A DNA stretch of 64,000 nucleotides from Streptomyces wuyuanensis (GCF_900103455.1 NZ_FNHI01000002.1:491842-555841), one strand, 5' to 3'; shown: positions 45,222-54,411, counted from the first letter of the stretch. The notes: generated by a model not told the origin, from the sequence alone. Numbers and translations: made by a program.

Positions 45222-46157
45222 TCAAACTTGATTAATGAGATCGTCGCGGATCCGGTGGACCGTCACGACGGAGTGGCGGGTGGTGCCCCGCTCGACCTCC
45301 GCCACCAGTCCGGGCTCCACCGCGCGGTACGGCACCTCGCCGATGCCGATCGCCATGGCCGTCCTGGGCACCCCTTCCGGGTGCTCCGCCGTGCGGCCCG
45401 CGAGCAGCTGTCCCGCCCTGGGGCGCAGGGCGGGCGGCAGCGGGCTGGAGACCACCGGGGAGTCGTCGTCGGGGAGCACCAGGACCAGTGCGACCGGGCG
45501 GGCCGGCGGCCCGGTGAAGCCGGTCACCGCCGCGTCGTGCACATCCGTGTGGCGGAGCTTGCGCCAGTCGCGCGCGCCGGGCCGGTACGGCCGGCCCAGG
45601 TGCTTCACCACCAGCCCCTCGATCCCCGCCGCGGGCAGCGTCTCGAACCAGGTGGCGGCGAGTTCGGGGTCCGTGGTCATCGGTACCGGCTGGAGGGGCG
45701 GCCCGAGGGGTTCGAGGAGTGCGGTCAGCCGTTGCCTGCGCCGTTCGTAGGGTGCGGACCGCAGATCCTCACCGCCCTCCCCGAGCAGGTCGAAGGCGGC
45801 GTAGGAGGCGGGCATCCGGCGTGCGAGTGTCCCGGCCCGCGCCGCGGTGGCGGCCGCCCGGCGCTGCACGGCGGCGAAGTCCACCCGGCCCCCGCTCCAG
45901 ACGACCACCTCGCCGTCCACGACGGTGTCGTCCGGCAGGGCGAGCGCGGCCTGCGCGAGCTCGGGGAAAGCGGAGGTCACGATGCGTCCCGAGCGGGCCT
46001 GCAGCACGGCCCCACCGTCGATCTTGAAGATCAGCATGCGGTGGCCGTCGAACTTCGGCTCGTACGCCAGCCCCTCCCCGCGCGGCAGCGTCGCCACCGG
46101 CTCGGCGAGCGCCGGCTTCACCGGGGGCCGCAGCGCGCCCGTGGCGCGAGGACTCAC
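45222..46157 (-). CDS. ATP-dependent DNA ligase (NHEJ type)
   Basis: Encodes 311 residues from GTG 46157, overlapping the polymerase gene stop (GTGA). The adenylation motif is EPKFDGHRM with nucleophile Lys35; other ligase motifs are DGEVVVW, YAAFDLL, EGLVVK and WRKLR. The OB-fold domain follows. It seals breaks in Ku-dependent end joining. In Mycobacterium the ligase, polymerase and nuclease are one LigD; here the ligase and polymerase are separate. Confidence 0.9.
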   Translation of the reverse strand: MSPRATGALRPPVKPALAEPVATLPRGEGLAYEPKFDGHRMLIFKIDGGAVLQARSGRIVTSAFPELAQAALALPDDTVVDGEVVVWSGGRVDFAAVQRRAAATAARAGTLARRMPASYAAFDLLGEGGEDLRSAPYERRRQRLTALLEPLGPPLQPVPMTTDPELAATWFETLPAAGIEGLVVKHLGRPYRPGARDWRKLRHTDVHDAAVTGFTGPPARPVALVLVLPDDDSPVVSSPLPPALRPRAGQLLAGRTAEHPEGVPRTAMAIGIGEVPYRAVEPGLVAEVERGTTRHSVVTVHRIRDDLINQV

Positions 46158-47038
46158 GGCAGTGTGCCCGCCGCCGAGGGGTCGGCCAGTGGCGCGAGCA
46201 GATCCCCGTACAGTTCGATCCTCCCCGCGATGTCGCCCAGACGGAGGACCAGGTCGTCCGGCGACTCGCAGCCCTCCACCTCGTCCCAGGTGACGGGCGC
46301 GGACACGGTCGGCTCGGCGCGGGCGCGCAGGGTGTAGGGGGTGGCGGTGGTCTTGGCCGCGGCGTTCTGGCTGTGGTCGACGAAGACCTTCCCCGGTCGC
46401 AGGGCGCGCGCCATCCGGTGCACCACCAGCTCTCCGAGCTCCGCCTCGGCCTCCACGGCCAGCCCCTTCGCGTAGGCCGACACGTCCTCCGACGGGGTCG
46501 GCTCCAACGGCACCAGCAGGTGGAGGCCCTTCGAGCCGGAGGTCTTCGCGTAGGCGTCCAGGCCGTCGGCAGCCAGCCGCTCCCGCAGCCACAGCGCCAC
46601 GTCGCAGCACTCCACGACGGTGGCGGGTGCTCCGGGGTCGAGGTCGAAGACCATCCGGTCGGCCCAGGCCGGCCGGATGGTCTTCCACTGGGGGGTGTGG
46701 AACTCCACGACCAGGTTCGCCGCCCACATCAGGGACGCCAGGTCCTGGACGACGACCTGCTCGCCGGTCTCGCGGGAGGAGCGCGGCACTTCGGCGACCT
46801 CCACCCAGTCGGGCGTGCCGGGGGGCGGGTTCTTGGTGAAGAACAGCTGGCCGTCAGGGCCGTCGGGATAGCGGAGGAAGGACAGCGGCCGGTCCCGCAG
46901 ATGCGTGAGGATCGCGTCCGCGACGGTGGCGTAGTAGTGCAGCACCTCGCCCTTGGTGGTCCCGGTGGCCGGATGGAGGACCTTCTCCAGATTGCTGAGG
47001 GCCAGACGCCGCCCCTCCACCTCGGTGATGGGCGTCAT
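46154..47038 (-). CDS. ligD: LigD-type primase-polymerase (NHEJ polymerase)
   Basis: Encodes 294 residues, the length of a stand-alone LigD Pol domain. Archaeo-eukaryotic primase motifs: VFDLDPG (metal Asp pair), KTSGSKGLHLLVPL, and VFVDHSQN. It fills gaps and adds nucleotides at DNA ends before sealing. Divergent from ku and coupled with the ligase gene. No phosphoesterase domain is encoded nearby. Confidence 0.92.
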   Translation of the reverse strand: MTPITEVEGRRLALSNLEKVLHPATGTTKGEVLHYYATVADAILTHLRDRPLSFLRYPDGPDGQLFFTKNPPPGTPDWVEVAEVPRSSRETGEQVVVQDLASLMWAANLVVEFHTPQWKTIRPAWADRMVFDLDPGAPATVVECCDVALWLRERLAADGLDAYAKTSGSKGLHLLVPLEPTPSEDVSAYAKGLAVEAEAELGELVVHRMARALRPGKVFVDHSQNAAAKTTATPYTLRARAEPTVSAPVTWDEVEGCESPDDLVLRLGDIAGRIELYGDLLAPLADPSAAGTLP

Positions 47039-47088
47039 ACGATGAGAATCCCATGAATCCCTACGAATCGGATGAAAGGGATGAAACG

Positions 47089-48096
47089 TTGCGATCCATC
47101 TGGAACGGTGCGATCTCCTTCGGGCTGGTCAGTATCCCGATCAAGCTCGTGAACGCCACGGAGAGCCGCTCGGTCTCCTTCCGCCAGATCCACACCCAGG
47201 ACGGCGGGCGCATCCGGTACCGCAAGGTGTGTGAGCTCGACGACCAGGAAGTGTCGCAGGCGGAGATCGGCAAGGCGTACGAGGACGCGGACGGGACGAT
47301 GATCCCGATCACCGACGAGGACCTCGCCTCGCTGCCGCTGCCGACCACGAAGACGATCGACATCGTCGCCTTCGTGCCGGCCTCGGAGATCGATCCGCTC
47401 CAGATCGAAGGCGCCTACTACCTCGCGGCGAACGGCGTGCCCGCGGCCAAGCCGTACACGCTGCTGCGGGAGGCCCTCAAACGGAGCAAAAAGGTCGGGG
47501 TGGCCAAGTTCGCCCTGCGGGGGCGCGAGCGGCTGGGCATGCTCCGCGTCGTCGACGACGTCATCGCCATGCACGGGCTGCTCTGGCCGGACGAGGTGCG
47601 CCGGCCGGAGGGGGTCGCGCCGGACGCGGACGTCACGATCCGCGACGCGGAACTCGATCTGGCGGACGCGCTGATGGACACGCTCGGCGACGTCGACCTC
47701 GACTCGCTGCACGACGACTACCGGCAGGCGGTGGAGGAGCTGATCGCCGCGAAGGCGGAGGGTGTCGAGCTGGAGCCCCAGCCCGCACCGGCGGGCGGCG
47801 GCAAGGTCATCGACCTGATGGCCGCTCTGGAGAGCAGTGTGCGGGCGGCGAAGGAGGCCCGCGGTGACGAGGTGGCGGAAGTGTCGGCGCCGGTCACGGA
47901 GCTGAAGCCGCGCAAGAAGGCGGCGGCGAAGAAGACCGCGTCGAAGGGGACGGCGAAGACGGCCGCCAAGCCGGCGGCGAAGAAGGCCGCGGCGAAGAAG
48001 ACCGCCGCAGCCAAGTCGTCGAAGGCGGCGTCCTCGAAGTCCGCGGCCAAGAAGACGACCGCGAAGAAGGCCCCCGCCCGCAAACGAGCGTCCTGA
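47089..48096 (+). CDS. ku: Ku DNA-end-binding protein
   Basis: Encodes 335 residues from TTG 47089, which has AAAGGGA seven bases upstream and gives the usual bacterial Ku start (RSIWNGAISFGLVSIPIKL). ATG 47053 is a longer alternative. The Ku core (ARGRERLGMLRVVDD-like, MHGLLWPDEVR) is complete. The C-terminal 70 residues are Lys/Ala repeats like histone H1, which in actinobacteria help DNA binding. Homodimeric Ku loads on breaks and recruits the polymerase and ligase encoded divergently. Confidence 0.93.
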   Translation: MRSIWNGAISFGLVSIPIKLVNATESRSVSFRQIHTQDGGRIRYRKVCELDDQEVSQAEIGKAYEDADGTMIPITDEDLASLPLPTTKTIDIVAFVPASEIDPLQIEGAYYLAANGVPAAKPYTLLREALKRSKKVGVAKFALRGRERLGMLRVVDDVIAMHGLLWPDEVRRPEGVAPDADVTIRDAELDLADALMDTLGDVDLDSLHDDYRQAVEELIAAKAEGVELEPQPAPAGGGKVIDLMAALESSVRAAKEARGDEVAEVSAPVTELKPRKKAAAKKTASKGTAKTAAKPAAKKAAAKKTAAAKSSKAASSKSAAKKTTAKKAPARKRAS

Positions 48097-48110
48097 GAGC
48101 CCCGTACCGG

Positions 48111-48140
48111 AGGAGGAATCCGGACACCCGGGTTCCTCCT
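48111..48140 (+). terminator. Terminator after ku
   Basis: Arms 48111-48123 (AGGAGGAATCCGG) and 48128-48140 pair over 13 bp with one T-G pair and a 4-nt loop, 14 nt after the stop. Confidence 0.7.
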
Positions 48141-48171
48141 GCGGGTGCCCAGGCCCGGTCCCTTCGCCCGA

Positions 48172-48290
48172 CGCCCTCCGTCCGGGTGCCCTGGACCTAC
48201 CCCTTCCTCCGGATTTCCCGGCAGGGTCACTTCGTCCGGATGCCCTTCGCCCGATGCCCTCCGTCCGGATGCCCTCCGTCCGGGTGCCGG
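48172..48290. repeat. Degenerate tandem repeats, unit about 15 nt
   Basis: GATGCCCTCCGTCCG occurs twice in direct tandem (48253-48282), with degraded copies on both sides. The 506-nt interval between ku and the ABC transporter otherwise holds the ku terminator, the promoter at 48506 and its operator; no gene is seen. Confidence 0.55.
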
Positions 48291-48505
48291 GCGATCCGGC
48301 CGCGGCCACCGGGCCGTGCGCCCTGAGCCGCCGCGCCACGCCCGCCGCCGCCCCTGCCGCGATGCGTGCCGGCAGAGCATGGCGTACAACGAGACCACGG
48401 GCGTACCGGCCGGGGCGGGCCCGCCGCGCCGTTCGCCCCGGAGCCGTACTACGCCTTTCGGCCGATGCCGTAACACCCCGACAAGGAGCAGGTGTTGAGG
48501 GAGCA

Positions 48506-48534
48506 TTGACAGCCCAAAACTGCCCGGCTACTTT
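48506..48534 (+). promoter_or_regulatory. Near-consensus vegetative promoter of the ABC-transporter operon
   Basis: TTGACA at 48506-48511, a 17-nt spacer, and TACTTT at 48529-48534. The -10 box overlaps the operator palindrome that begins at 48530, so a bound repressor would block polymerase. Confidence 0.7.
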
Positions 48535-48551
48535 CGGCCCAGGCCGAAAGT
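48530..48551. promoter_or_regulatory. Cluster operator, copy 1 (perfect palindrome)
   Basis: ACTTTCGGCC, spacer CA, GGCCGAAAGT: 10-bp perfect arms. Outer sequences GCCCGGC and GCCGGGC extend the symmetry with one unpaired T. Related sites lie at 54428, 58179 and 59697. Confidence 0.75.
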
Positions 48552-48602
48552 GCCGGGCTCTTCGCTCGTTTCCCCAGGTCCCCAGGGCTTCCGGAGGCCC
48601 CC

Positions 48603-49865
48603 ATGAAGACAGGGTTCAAGCGCGCCACCGTTCCTCTCGCACTGCTCACGCTCACCACGCTCACGGCCGCCGGCTGCGGCGGCGACAGCGGCGCCGAGTC
48701 CAAGAAGGTCACCGTGTGGATGTACCCGGTGATCATGGACCCGAAGGCCAACGCCGCGTACTGGGACGGGATCGAGAAAGGGTTCGAAGCGAAGGAGAAG
48801 GGCGTCGACCTCAGCATCGAGCAGCTGCCCTGGGAGAACCGGGACCAGAAGCTCGCGACCGCCTTCGGCAGCGGCAAGGGCCCGGACGTGGTCCTGCTGG
48901 GACCCGACCAGATCCCGCAGTACCAGGCCAACGGGGCGATCCAGCCGGTCGACCGGGCCATCGGGGAGGCCCGCGACGCCTTCCGGCCGAACGCGCTGGA
49001 GGCCATGAGCCAGGACGGCAAGGTCTACGCCGCCCCGATCTACCACACCGTCACCAGCACCCTCTACAACAAGAAGCTGCTGGAGAAGGCGGGGATCACC
49101 GAGCCGCCCTCGACCTGGGACGCCATCAGGGCCGCCGCCCCGAAGCTGAAGCAGGCCGGCGCGTCCACGCTCGACTACTCCGCCAGCAACGAGGCCTCGC
49201 TCAACATGAGCTTCTATCCGCTGCTGTGGCAGGCGGGCGGAAAGGTGTTCGACGACGGCGGGCGGAAGGCGGCCTTCAACGGCCCGGAGGGCGTCGAGGC
49301 GCTCACCTTCCTCGTCGACCTCTACAAGAGCGGGGCAGTGCCGAAGTCCGCCATGAACAACGCCAACCTCTTCACCGACCAGGCGCTCGGCAAGCAGCAG
49401 GTCGCCATGGGGTACACCAACACCCCCGCCGACGCCGTGCTGGCCGAGAAGGCCTGGGGCAAGGGCAACGTGATCGTGGGCCCCGCCCTCACCGGACCCG
49501 GCAAGCAGGTCTGCTTCGGCATGCCCGGCGGGCTCGGTATCAATGCCAGGTCCAAGAACGTGGCGGGCGCCGAGAAGTTCATCGCCTACATGGTCCAGCC
49601 CGCGCAGATCGAGTCCATGGGCAAGGCGGGCGGCTTCTTCTCCCCGCGGACCGACGTGACCGTTCCGAACGACAGCACCTACGCCAAGGAGTACCAGGAG
49701 GCCCTGAACCACACCTACCCCGGTGAGCCGAATCCGGCGGCCCGTCAGCTGATGGCACTGATCAGCCCGGAGATCCAGGCCGCGCTGACCGGGAAGAAGA
49801 GCCCCAAGGCGGCCCTGGACGCGGCCGCCGCCGAGGCCGACGAGCTGCTGGCGCGTCAGCGTTGA
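48603..49865 (+). CDS. ABC transporter extracellular solute-binding lipoprotein (sugar-type)
   Basis: Encodes 420 residues. ATG 48603 follows GGAGG. The signal peptide ends at lipobox LTAAGC; the mature protein is a family 1 solute-binding protein (VTVWMYP, GKGPDVVLLGPDQIPQYQANGAIQPVD, YAAPIYHTVTSTLYNKKLLEKAGI, VAMGYTNTP). It captures a carbohydrate-like solute at the cell surface. First gene of a five-gene operon, with TTGA overlap to the next gene. No MsiK-type ATPase gene is in the cluster, as is usual for Streptomyces sugar importers that share a common ATPase. Confidence 0.92.
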   Translation: MKTGFKRATVPLALLTLTTLTAAGCGGDSGAESKKVTVWMYPVIMDPKANAAYWDGIEKGFEAKEKGVDLSIEQLPWENRDQKLATAFGSGKGPDVVLLGPDQIPQYQANGAIQPVDRAIGEARDAFRPNALEAMSQDGKVYAAPIYHTVTSTLYNKKLLEKAGITEPPSTWDAIRAAAPKLKQAGASTLDYSASNEASLNMSFYPLLWQAGGKVFDDGGRKAAFNGPEGVEALTFLVDLYKSGAVPKSAMNNANLFTDQALGKQQVAMGYTNTPADAVLAEKAWGKGNVIVGPALTGPGKQVCFGMPGGLGINARSKNVAGAEKFIAYMVQPAQIESMGKAGGFFSPRTDVTVPNDSTYAKEYQEALNHTYPGEPNPAARQLMALISPEIQAALTGKKSPKAALDAAAAEADELLARQR

Positions 49866-50881
49866 GGAAGGCCGCCACCGACGAGGTCGCCCCGGACGAG
49901 GGCGGCGGGCTGCCCGGAGCGAGCGGCCCGCCGCCCGGCGCGAAGGACACGGGGCCCGGAGGCAGGGACGGCCGGGGCCGCCCCGTCACCGGGGCGGCCG
50001 GGACGCGGAGCCGGATCATGCGGCGGCGCGAGGCACTCGCCGGTCTCGCGTTCGTCGCGCCGATGCTGCTGCTGTTCATCGTGTTCCGCTTCGGGCCCAC
50101 GCTCGGCGCGGCGTTCCTCTCCGTCACCGACTACCGCCTCAGCGGGGAGTGGACGTTCATCGGCGCCGGGAACTACACCCGGCTCCTCGGCGACGACCTG
50201 TTCTGGGAGAGCCTCGGCGTCACCGCCGTCTACACGGTTCTGTACGTGCCGATGACCGTCGCCCTCGCCCTCGGCACCGCCGTCCTGCTCCACCGCACGC
50301 TGTGGATGCGCGGCTTCTTCCGCGGGCTGTTCTTCCTCCCGTACGTCACCAGCATCGTGCTGGCCGCCGTCATCTGGAAGTGGATCTACGAGGTCCAGGA
50401 CGGGCTGCTCAACGCCTCCCTCGGCGTCCTCGGCATCGGACCCGTCGACTTCCTCGGCAGCGAGTCCCTCGTCCTGCCGTCCATCGCCGCCGCCTCCGCG
50501 TGGAAGGGCTTCGGCTACTCCATGCTCATCCTGCTGGCCGGACTGCAGTCCATCCCCCGCGAGGTGACCGAGGCCGCCACCATCGACGGCGCGAGCGGCT
50601 GGCAGCGCTTCCGCTGGGTGACCCTGCCCCTTCTGCGGCCGGTGCTGTTCTTCGTCCTCGTGATCGAGGCCATCCTCGGCTTCCAGGTCTTCGACGCGAT
50701 GTACGTGATGACGGCCGGCGGCCCCGTCCGCGCCAGCTACTCGCTCGTGTACTTCCTGTACGACTCCGGCTTCAAGTTCTTCGACTTCGGCTACGCCAGC
50801 GCGGTCGGCCTGGTCCTGTTCCTCGTCGTCCTCGTCTTCTCGCTGATCCAGCGCAGGCTCATCGGAAGGGACGCGGACTGA
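49862..50881 (+). CDS. Sugar ABC transporter permease 1 (MalF-type)
   Basis: Encodes 339 residues from TTG 49862, overlapping the previous stop (TTGA). After a Gly/Pro-rich N-terminal extension there are six membrane helices. The EAA loop that contacts the ATPase is EVTEAATIDGASGWQRFRWVTLPLLRP. Pairs with the next permease. Confidence 0.92.
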   Translation: MRKAATDEVAPDEGGGLPGASGPPPGAKDTGPGGRDGRGRPVTGAAGTRSRIMRRREALAGLAFVAPMLLLFIVFRFGPTLGAAFLSVTDYRLSGEWTFIGAGNYTRLLGDDLFWESLGVTAVYTVLYVPMTVALALGTAVLLHRTLWMRGFFRGLFFLPYVTSIVLAAVIWKWIYEVQDGLLNASLGVLGIGPVDFLGSESLVLPSIAAASAWKGFGYSMLILLAGLQSIPREVTEAATIDGASGWQRFRWVTLPLLRPVLFFVLVIEAILGFQVFDAMYVMTAGGPVRASYSLVYFLYDSGFKFFDFGYASAVGLVLFLVVLVFSLIQRRLIGRDAD

Positions 50882-51783
50882 TGGCGACCTCCTCCACGTC
50901 CGCCGAGCGGCCCGTGTCCGCCGCCCCAGGGTCCTCGTCCGCGCCTCCGGCCGGGACCGCCCGGCACCCGCGGCGGGCGGCCGCCCGGCTGGGCCTGCCC
51001 GTGCTGCTCGTCCTGGTCGCCGTGGTGACCGTCACGCCCTTCGCCGTCATGGTGCTGGTGGCGTTCGCGCCCGCCGGCGGCCAGACCCTCCCGGGCGCCC
51101 TGGACGTCACCCGTGCCACGCTCGCGAACTTCACGGACGTCCTCGAGAACGCCGACATCACCCGCTGGGCCGTCAACTCGCTCATCTACTCGCTGGTGTC
51201 GGTACTGCTCATCCTGCTGTTCTCGTCCATGGCCGGCTACGCCTTCGCCAAGAAGCGCTTTCCCGGCAGGGAGATCCTGTTCTGGTCGTTCCTGGCGACG
51301 CTGATGGTGCCGTTCCAGGCCACCCTCATCCCGTACTACATCCTCGTCTCGGAACTGGGCGGCGTGGACACGTACTGGGGCCTCATCGTGCCGACGCTCG
51401 CGAACTCGCAGGCCGTGTTCCTGATGCGCCAGTTCATCGTGCAGCTGCCCGACGAGCTGTTCGAGGCGGCCAAGATCGACGGCGCCTCGGAATGGCGCAT
51501 CTACACGACGGTCGTGCTGCCTCTGATCCGGCCCGTGCTCGCCACGCTGGGCGTGTTCGTCTTCCTGTGGCACTGGAACGACTTCCTCTGGCCGCTGGTC
51601 ATCGGCCAGTCGGAGGAGATGCGCACGCTCACCGTCGGGCTCGCGACCCTGGAGGGGGAGAACGTGGCGATCAACCAGATCATGGCCGGAGCGACCATCA
51701 CCGTCATCCCCTGCCTGCTCGTCTTCGGGCTGCTCCAGCGCTACCTCACCGACTCGATCGCCACCTCGGGGCTCAAGTCGTGA
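50881..51783 (+). CDS. Sugar ABC transporter permease 2 (MalG-type)
   Basis: Encodes 300 residues; ATG 50881 overlaps the preceding stop (TGATG). Six helices, EAA motif ELFEAAKIDGASEWRIYTTVVLPL, and the MalG-like FLWHWNDFLWPLV. Completes the importer together with permease 1 and the binding protein. Confidence 0.93.
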   Translation: MATSSTSAERPVSAAPGSSSAPPAGTARHPRRAAARLGLPVLLVLVAVVTVTPFAVMVLVAFAPAGGQTLPGALDVTRATLANFTDVLENADITRWAVNSLIYSLVSVLLILLFSSMAGYAFAKKRFPGREILFWSFLATLMVPFQATLIPYYILVSELGGVDTYWGLIVPTLANSQAVFLMRQFIVQLPDELFEAAKIDGASEWRIYTTVVLPLIRPVLATLGVFVFLWHWNDFLWPLVIGQSEEMRTLTVGLATLEGENVAINQIMAGATITVIPCLLVFGLLQRYLTDSIATSGLKS

Positions 51784-52502
51784 CCCTCGCCGCACCGGCC
51801 GTGATCGACGTCAACCGGGTCCTCGGCCCGCTGCCCCACGACGACGTGCCCAGCCGCGACGAGAGCGGACTGGTCAAGGAGCTTGAGCGGCTGCGGATCG
51901 ACTCGGCCTGCGTCGTGCACTCCCACGCCGTGTACGGAGACCCGCGCGACGGCAACGCCCGGCTGGCCCGCACGGCCGACGAGCGGCTGCGGCCCGTACC
52001 CGTCCTCGTCCCCGGCCCGCTGGGAACCGGCGACTGGACGGGCGGCGGCGCCCCGCTCGTACGGCTCTGCCCCGACGTCCACGGCTGGGCCGTCACCGGG
52101 CCGGGCGCCCTCGGCCTGACCGCGGCACTGTCCCGGGCCGGCGTCACGGTGCTGCTCGACTGGGACGCCGTCTCCGCCACCGACGTCGACCTGCTCGCCG
52201 GCAGCAGGCCCCGCCTGAGGATCGTCCTCACCGGAACGGGCTACCGCAGCCTGCACGAGCTCACCGAACTCCTCGACACCCACGAGCAGCTGCACGTGGA
52301 CACCTCCACGCTCGCCGGACACCGCCAGGTGGAGTGGTTCGCCGAGCGCCACGGGGCCCACCGCGTGCTGTTCGGCACCGGCGCGCCCGTCACGGACGAC
52401 GCGGGCCCGCGCCATCTCCTGGACACCCTGGACCTGCCCGACGAGGACACCGCCCTCATCGCCGGCGGCAACGCCCTGCGGCTCCTCGGCGGCACGGCAT
52501 GA
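51780..52502 (+). CDS. Amidohydrolase-fold protein lacking metal ligands (partner A of pair 1)
   Basis: Encodes 240 residues from GTG 51780 (GTGA overlap with the permease). The layout follows amidohydrolase-2 TIM barrels, but the N-terminal HxH motif is replaced (VIDVNRVLGP) and the final GSD/GTD aspartate region reads GTGAPV. It is similar to the protein at 56244-57020 (DVN-VLGPLPHDDVP against DVDVLYGPWPRHHRDIP). It is followed, with a 4-nt overlap, by an intact amidohydrolase. Likely a non-catalytic partner or substrate-shaping subunit; this is inference. Confidence 0.72.
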   Translation: MTLAAPAVIDVNRVLGPLPHDDVPSRDESGLVKELERLRIDSACVVHSHAVYGDPRDGNARLARTADERLRPVPVLVPGPLGTGDWTGGGAPLVRLCPDVHGWAVTGPGALGLTAALSRAGVTVLLDWDAVSATDVDLLAGSRPRLRIVLTGTGYRSLHELTELLDTHEQLHVDTSTLAGHRQVEWFAERHGAHRVLFGTGAPVTDDAGPRHLLDTLDLPDEDTALIAGGNALRLLGGTA

Positions 52503-53326
52503 CCGCGGGCGACGCGGGACCCGGCCACGCCGCCGGACCCACGCCCGCCGGACCCGCCGGGGGCCACCGGCCGCGCATCGTCGACGCACACGGCCACCTC
52601 GGGCGCTGGCACGCCTTCGCCATACCCGACGGCTCCGCCGCCGGGCTGATCGCCATGATGGACCGGTGCGGCGTCGCCACCGCCTGCGTCTCCCACCTGC
52701 TCGCCGTCGGCCCCGACGCCCGCGCGGGCAACGCCCTCCTGCTGGACGAACTCGCCGCGCACCCCGGACGGCTCCTCGGCTACGCGGTCTACAACCCGCA
52801 CGACCCCGAGGCCGCGCCCCGGCTGCGGGACCTGCTCGAAGTGCCCGGCGTCGTGGGGGTCAAGCTCCACCCCGAGGTCCACGAACTCGCCCTGGACCAC
52901 CCCGCCTACACGCCGGCCTTCGAGGCCGCCGCCGACCACGGCCGCGTCGTCCTGGCGCACAGCCGGCACGGCTGCCCCTACTCCGGCGTCCGTCACTTCA
53001 CTTCCGTGGCACCGCGCCACCCGGAGGTGCCGCTGCTCATGGGGCACTCGGGGCTGGTCCCGGCGGGCTACGCCCCGGCCGCCGAAGCCGCCGCCCGCTG
53101 CCCCAGCCTCGTACTGGAGACCTGCGGCTCCCGGATGACCGCACGTCATCTCGTGCGTCTCGTCGCCGAGACGGGGGCGCACCGCATCGCCTTCGGTTCG
53201 GACGCCGTCTTCCTCGATCTGCGCACGGGGCTGGGCCGCGTGCTGCTGGCCGACCTCGACGAACCGGACCGCGAGCAGATCCTGCACGGCACCATGGACG
53301 CCCTGCTGGCCCGCTCCCGCCCGTGA
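52499..53326 (+). CDS. Metal-dependent amidohydrolase (partner B of pair 1)
   Basis: Encodes 275 residues from ATG 52499 (ATGA overlap). Amidohydrolase-2 family: HxH in DAHGHLG, GVKLHPE, second-metal or catalytic His in LAHSRHG and MGHSGL, and Asp in GSDAVF. The family includes lactonases, decarboxylases and deacylases. Last gene of the transporter operon. Substrate unknown. Confidence 0.83.
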   Translation: MTAGDAGPGHAAGPTPAGPAGGHRPRIVDAHGHLGRWHAFAIPDGSAAGLIAMMDRCGVATACVSHLLAVGPDARAGNALLLDELAAHPGRLLGYAVYNPHDPEAAPRLRDLLEVPGVVGVKLHPEVHELALDHPAYTPAFEAAADHGRVVLAHSRHGCPYSGVRHFTSVAPRHPEVPLLMGHSGLVPAGYAPAAEAAARCPSLVLETCGSRMTARHLVRLVAETGAHRIAFGSDAVFLDLRTGLGRVLLADLDEPDREQILHGTMDALLARSRP

Positions 53327-53344
53327 GCACGCCGGGAAGACCCG

Positions 53345-53383
53345 TCGTCCGGCCGTCCCGGCCGCCGCCGCCCGGCCGGACGA
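53345..53383. terminator. Hairpin between convergent amidohydrolase and LLM genes
   Basis: TCGTCCGGCCG at 53345-53355 and its complement at 53373-53383, 17-nt loop. Confidence 0.5.
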
Positions 53384-53442
53384 GCAGCGCCCGCCGCCCC
53401 CCGCACGGCTCTGCTTCCGGGTGCGTGACCCGGCCCCGCCGG

Positions 53443-54411
53443 TCAGGCGCCGAGCTCCCCGAACGCCTCGATGGCCCGCAGCGCGTCCGCCTGCGGCATC
53501 CCGGGCGGCTGTACGCGCAGGACCAGTCCGTCCGCGCCCATCTCCGCGTACCGGCCGATCCGTTCCCGGCACTCGTCGGGCGAGCCGATCACGGAACGTG
53601 CCGCGATGTCGTCCCACTGCTGGGCATAGCGAGCCGCGTCCGCCGACGTGCGCTTCCAGTCGCCGTACGCGTCGTACAGCCCCCGCAGCGGCCGCTCCAG
53701 CGCCGCCCGCGCCCGCTGGGTGGTGGCGGCCGCGTACCCCTCGCGGCAGACGATGACCTCGGCGCCCAGCGAGGCCGGACCCTGCGGGTACGACCGGTAG
53801 GCGCGGATCTTCTCCGGCAGTTCCTCATCCGTCTCGTTGAAGGACGTGGTCCAGCCGTCGCACATCCGGGCGGTGCGCTCCAGCGCGGCGGGGACCCGGC
53901 CGCCGTTCCAGATCCGGGGCCGCGGGTCCTGCACGGGCCGCGGCGACAGGTACGCCCCCTCGACCCGGGTCCAACGGCCCTCGAAGGCCACCTCGTCCTC
54001 GGTCCACAGCCGGGTGAGCAGCTCCAGGCACTCCTCGAAGCGCGGCACGCGCTCCTCGGGCCGGGTGCCGAACAGCGTGAACTCCTCCGGCCGGTAGCCG
54101 AGGACGAACCCGGCGGTGAGCCGGCCGCCCGAGAGGACGTCGATGTGCGCCAGCGTCTCGGCGAGCCACACCGGCTGGTAGACCGGCGCGATGAGCCCGG
54201 CCGTCGCCAGCCCGATCCGCTCGGTGTGCGCGGCGAGATAGGCCAGGGAGGTGAGCGCCTCGTGATAGCCCGGCCGGTGCAGATGGCGCTCGCCCAGCAC
54301 GACCCAGGAGAACCCGGCCTGTTCGGCGAGCCGCACCTGCTCCACCGCGTCGGCGAGCCGGGGCCGGTCGGCCTTGTCCGCGAAGAGGTTGACGTAGAGG
54401 CCGAGGCGCAT
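53443..54411 (-). CDS. LLM-class flavin-dependent oxidoreductase
   Basis: Encodes 322 residues, a luciferase-like TIM barrel: MRLGLYVNLFADKADRPRLA, WVVLGERHLHRPGYHEALTSLAYLAA, RIGLATAGLIAPVYQPVWLAE, LSGGRLTAGFVLGYRPEEF. Members use FMN or F420 for monooxygenation or hydride transfer. The gene is divergent from the DapA-like gene across the operator at 54428, so both should be co-regulated. Confidence 0.87.
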   Translation of the reverse strand: MRLGLYVNLFADKADRPRLADAVEQVRLAEQAGFSWVVLGERHLHRPGYHEALTSLAYLAAHTERIGLATAGLIAPVYQPVWLAETLAHIDVLSGGRLTAGFVLGYRPEEFTLFGTRPEERVPRFEECLELLTRLWTEDEVAFEGRWTRVEGAYLSPRPVQDPRPRIWNGGRVPAALERTARMCDGWTTSFNETDEELPEKIRAYRSYPQGPASLGAEVIVCREGYAAATTQRARAALERPLRGLYDAYGDWKRTSADAARYAQQWDDIAARSVIGSPDECRERIGRYAEMGADGLVLRVQPPGMPQADALRAIEAFGELGA

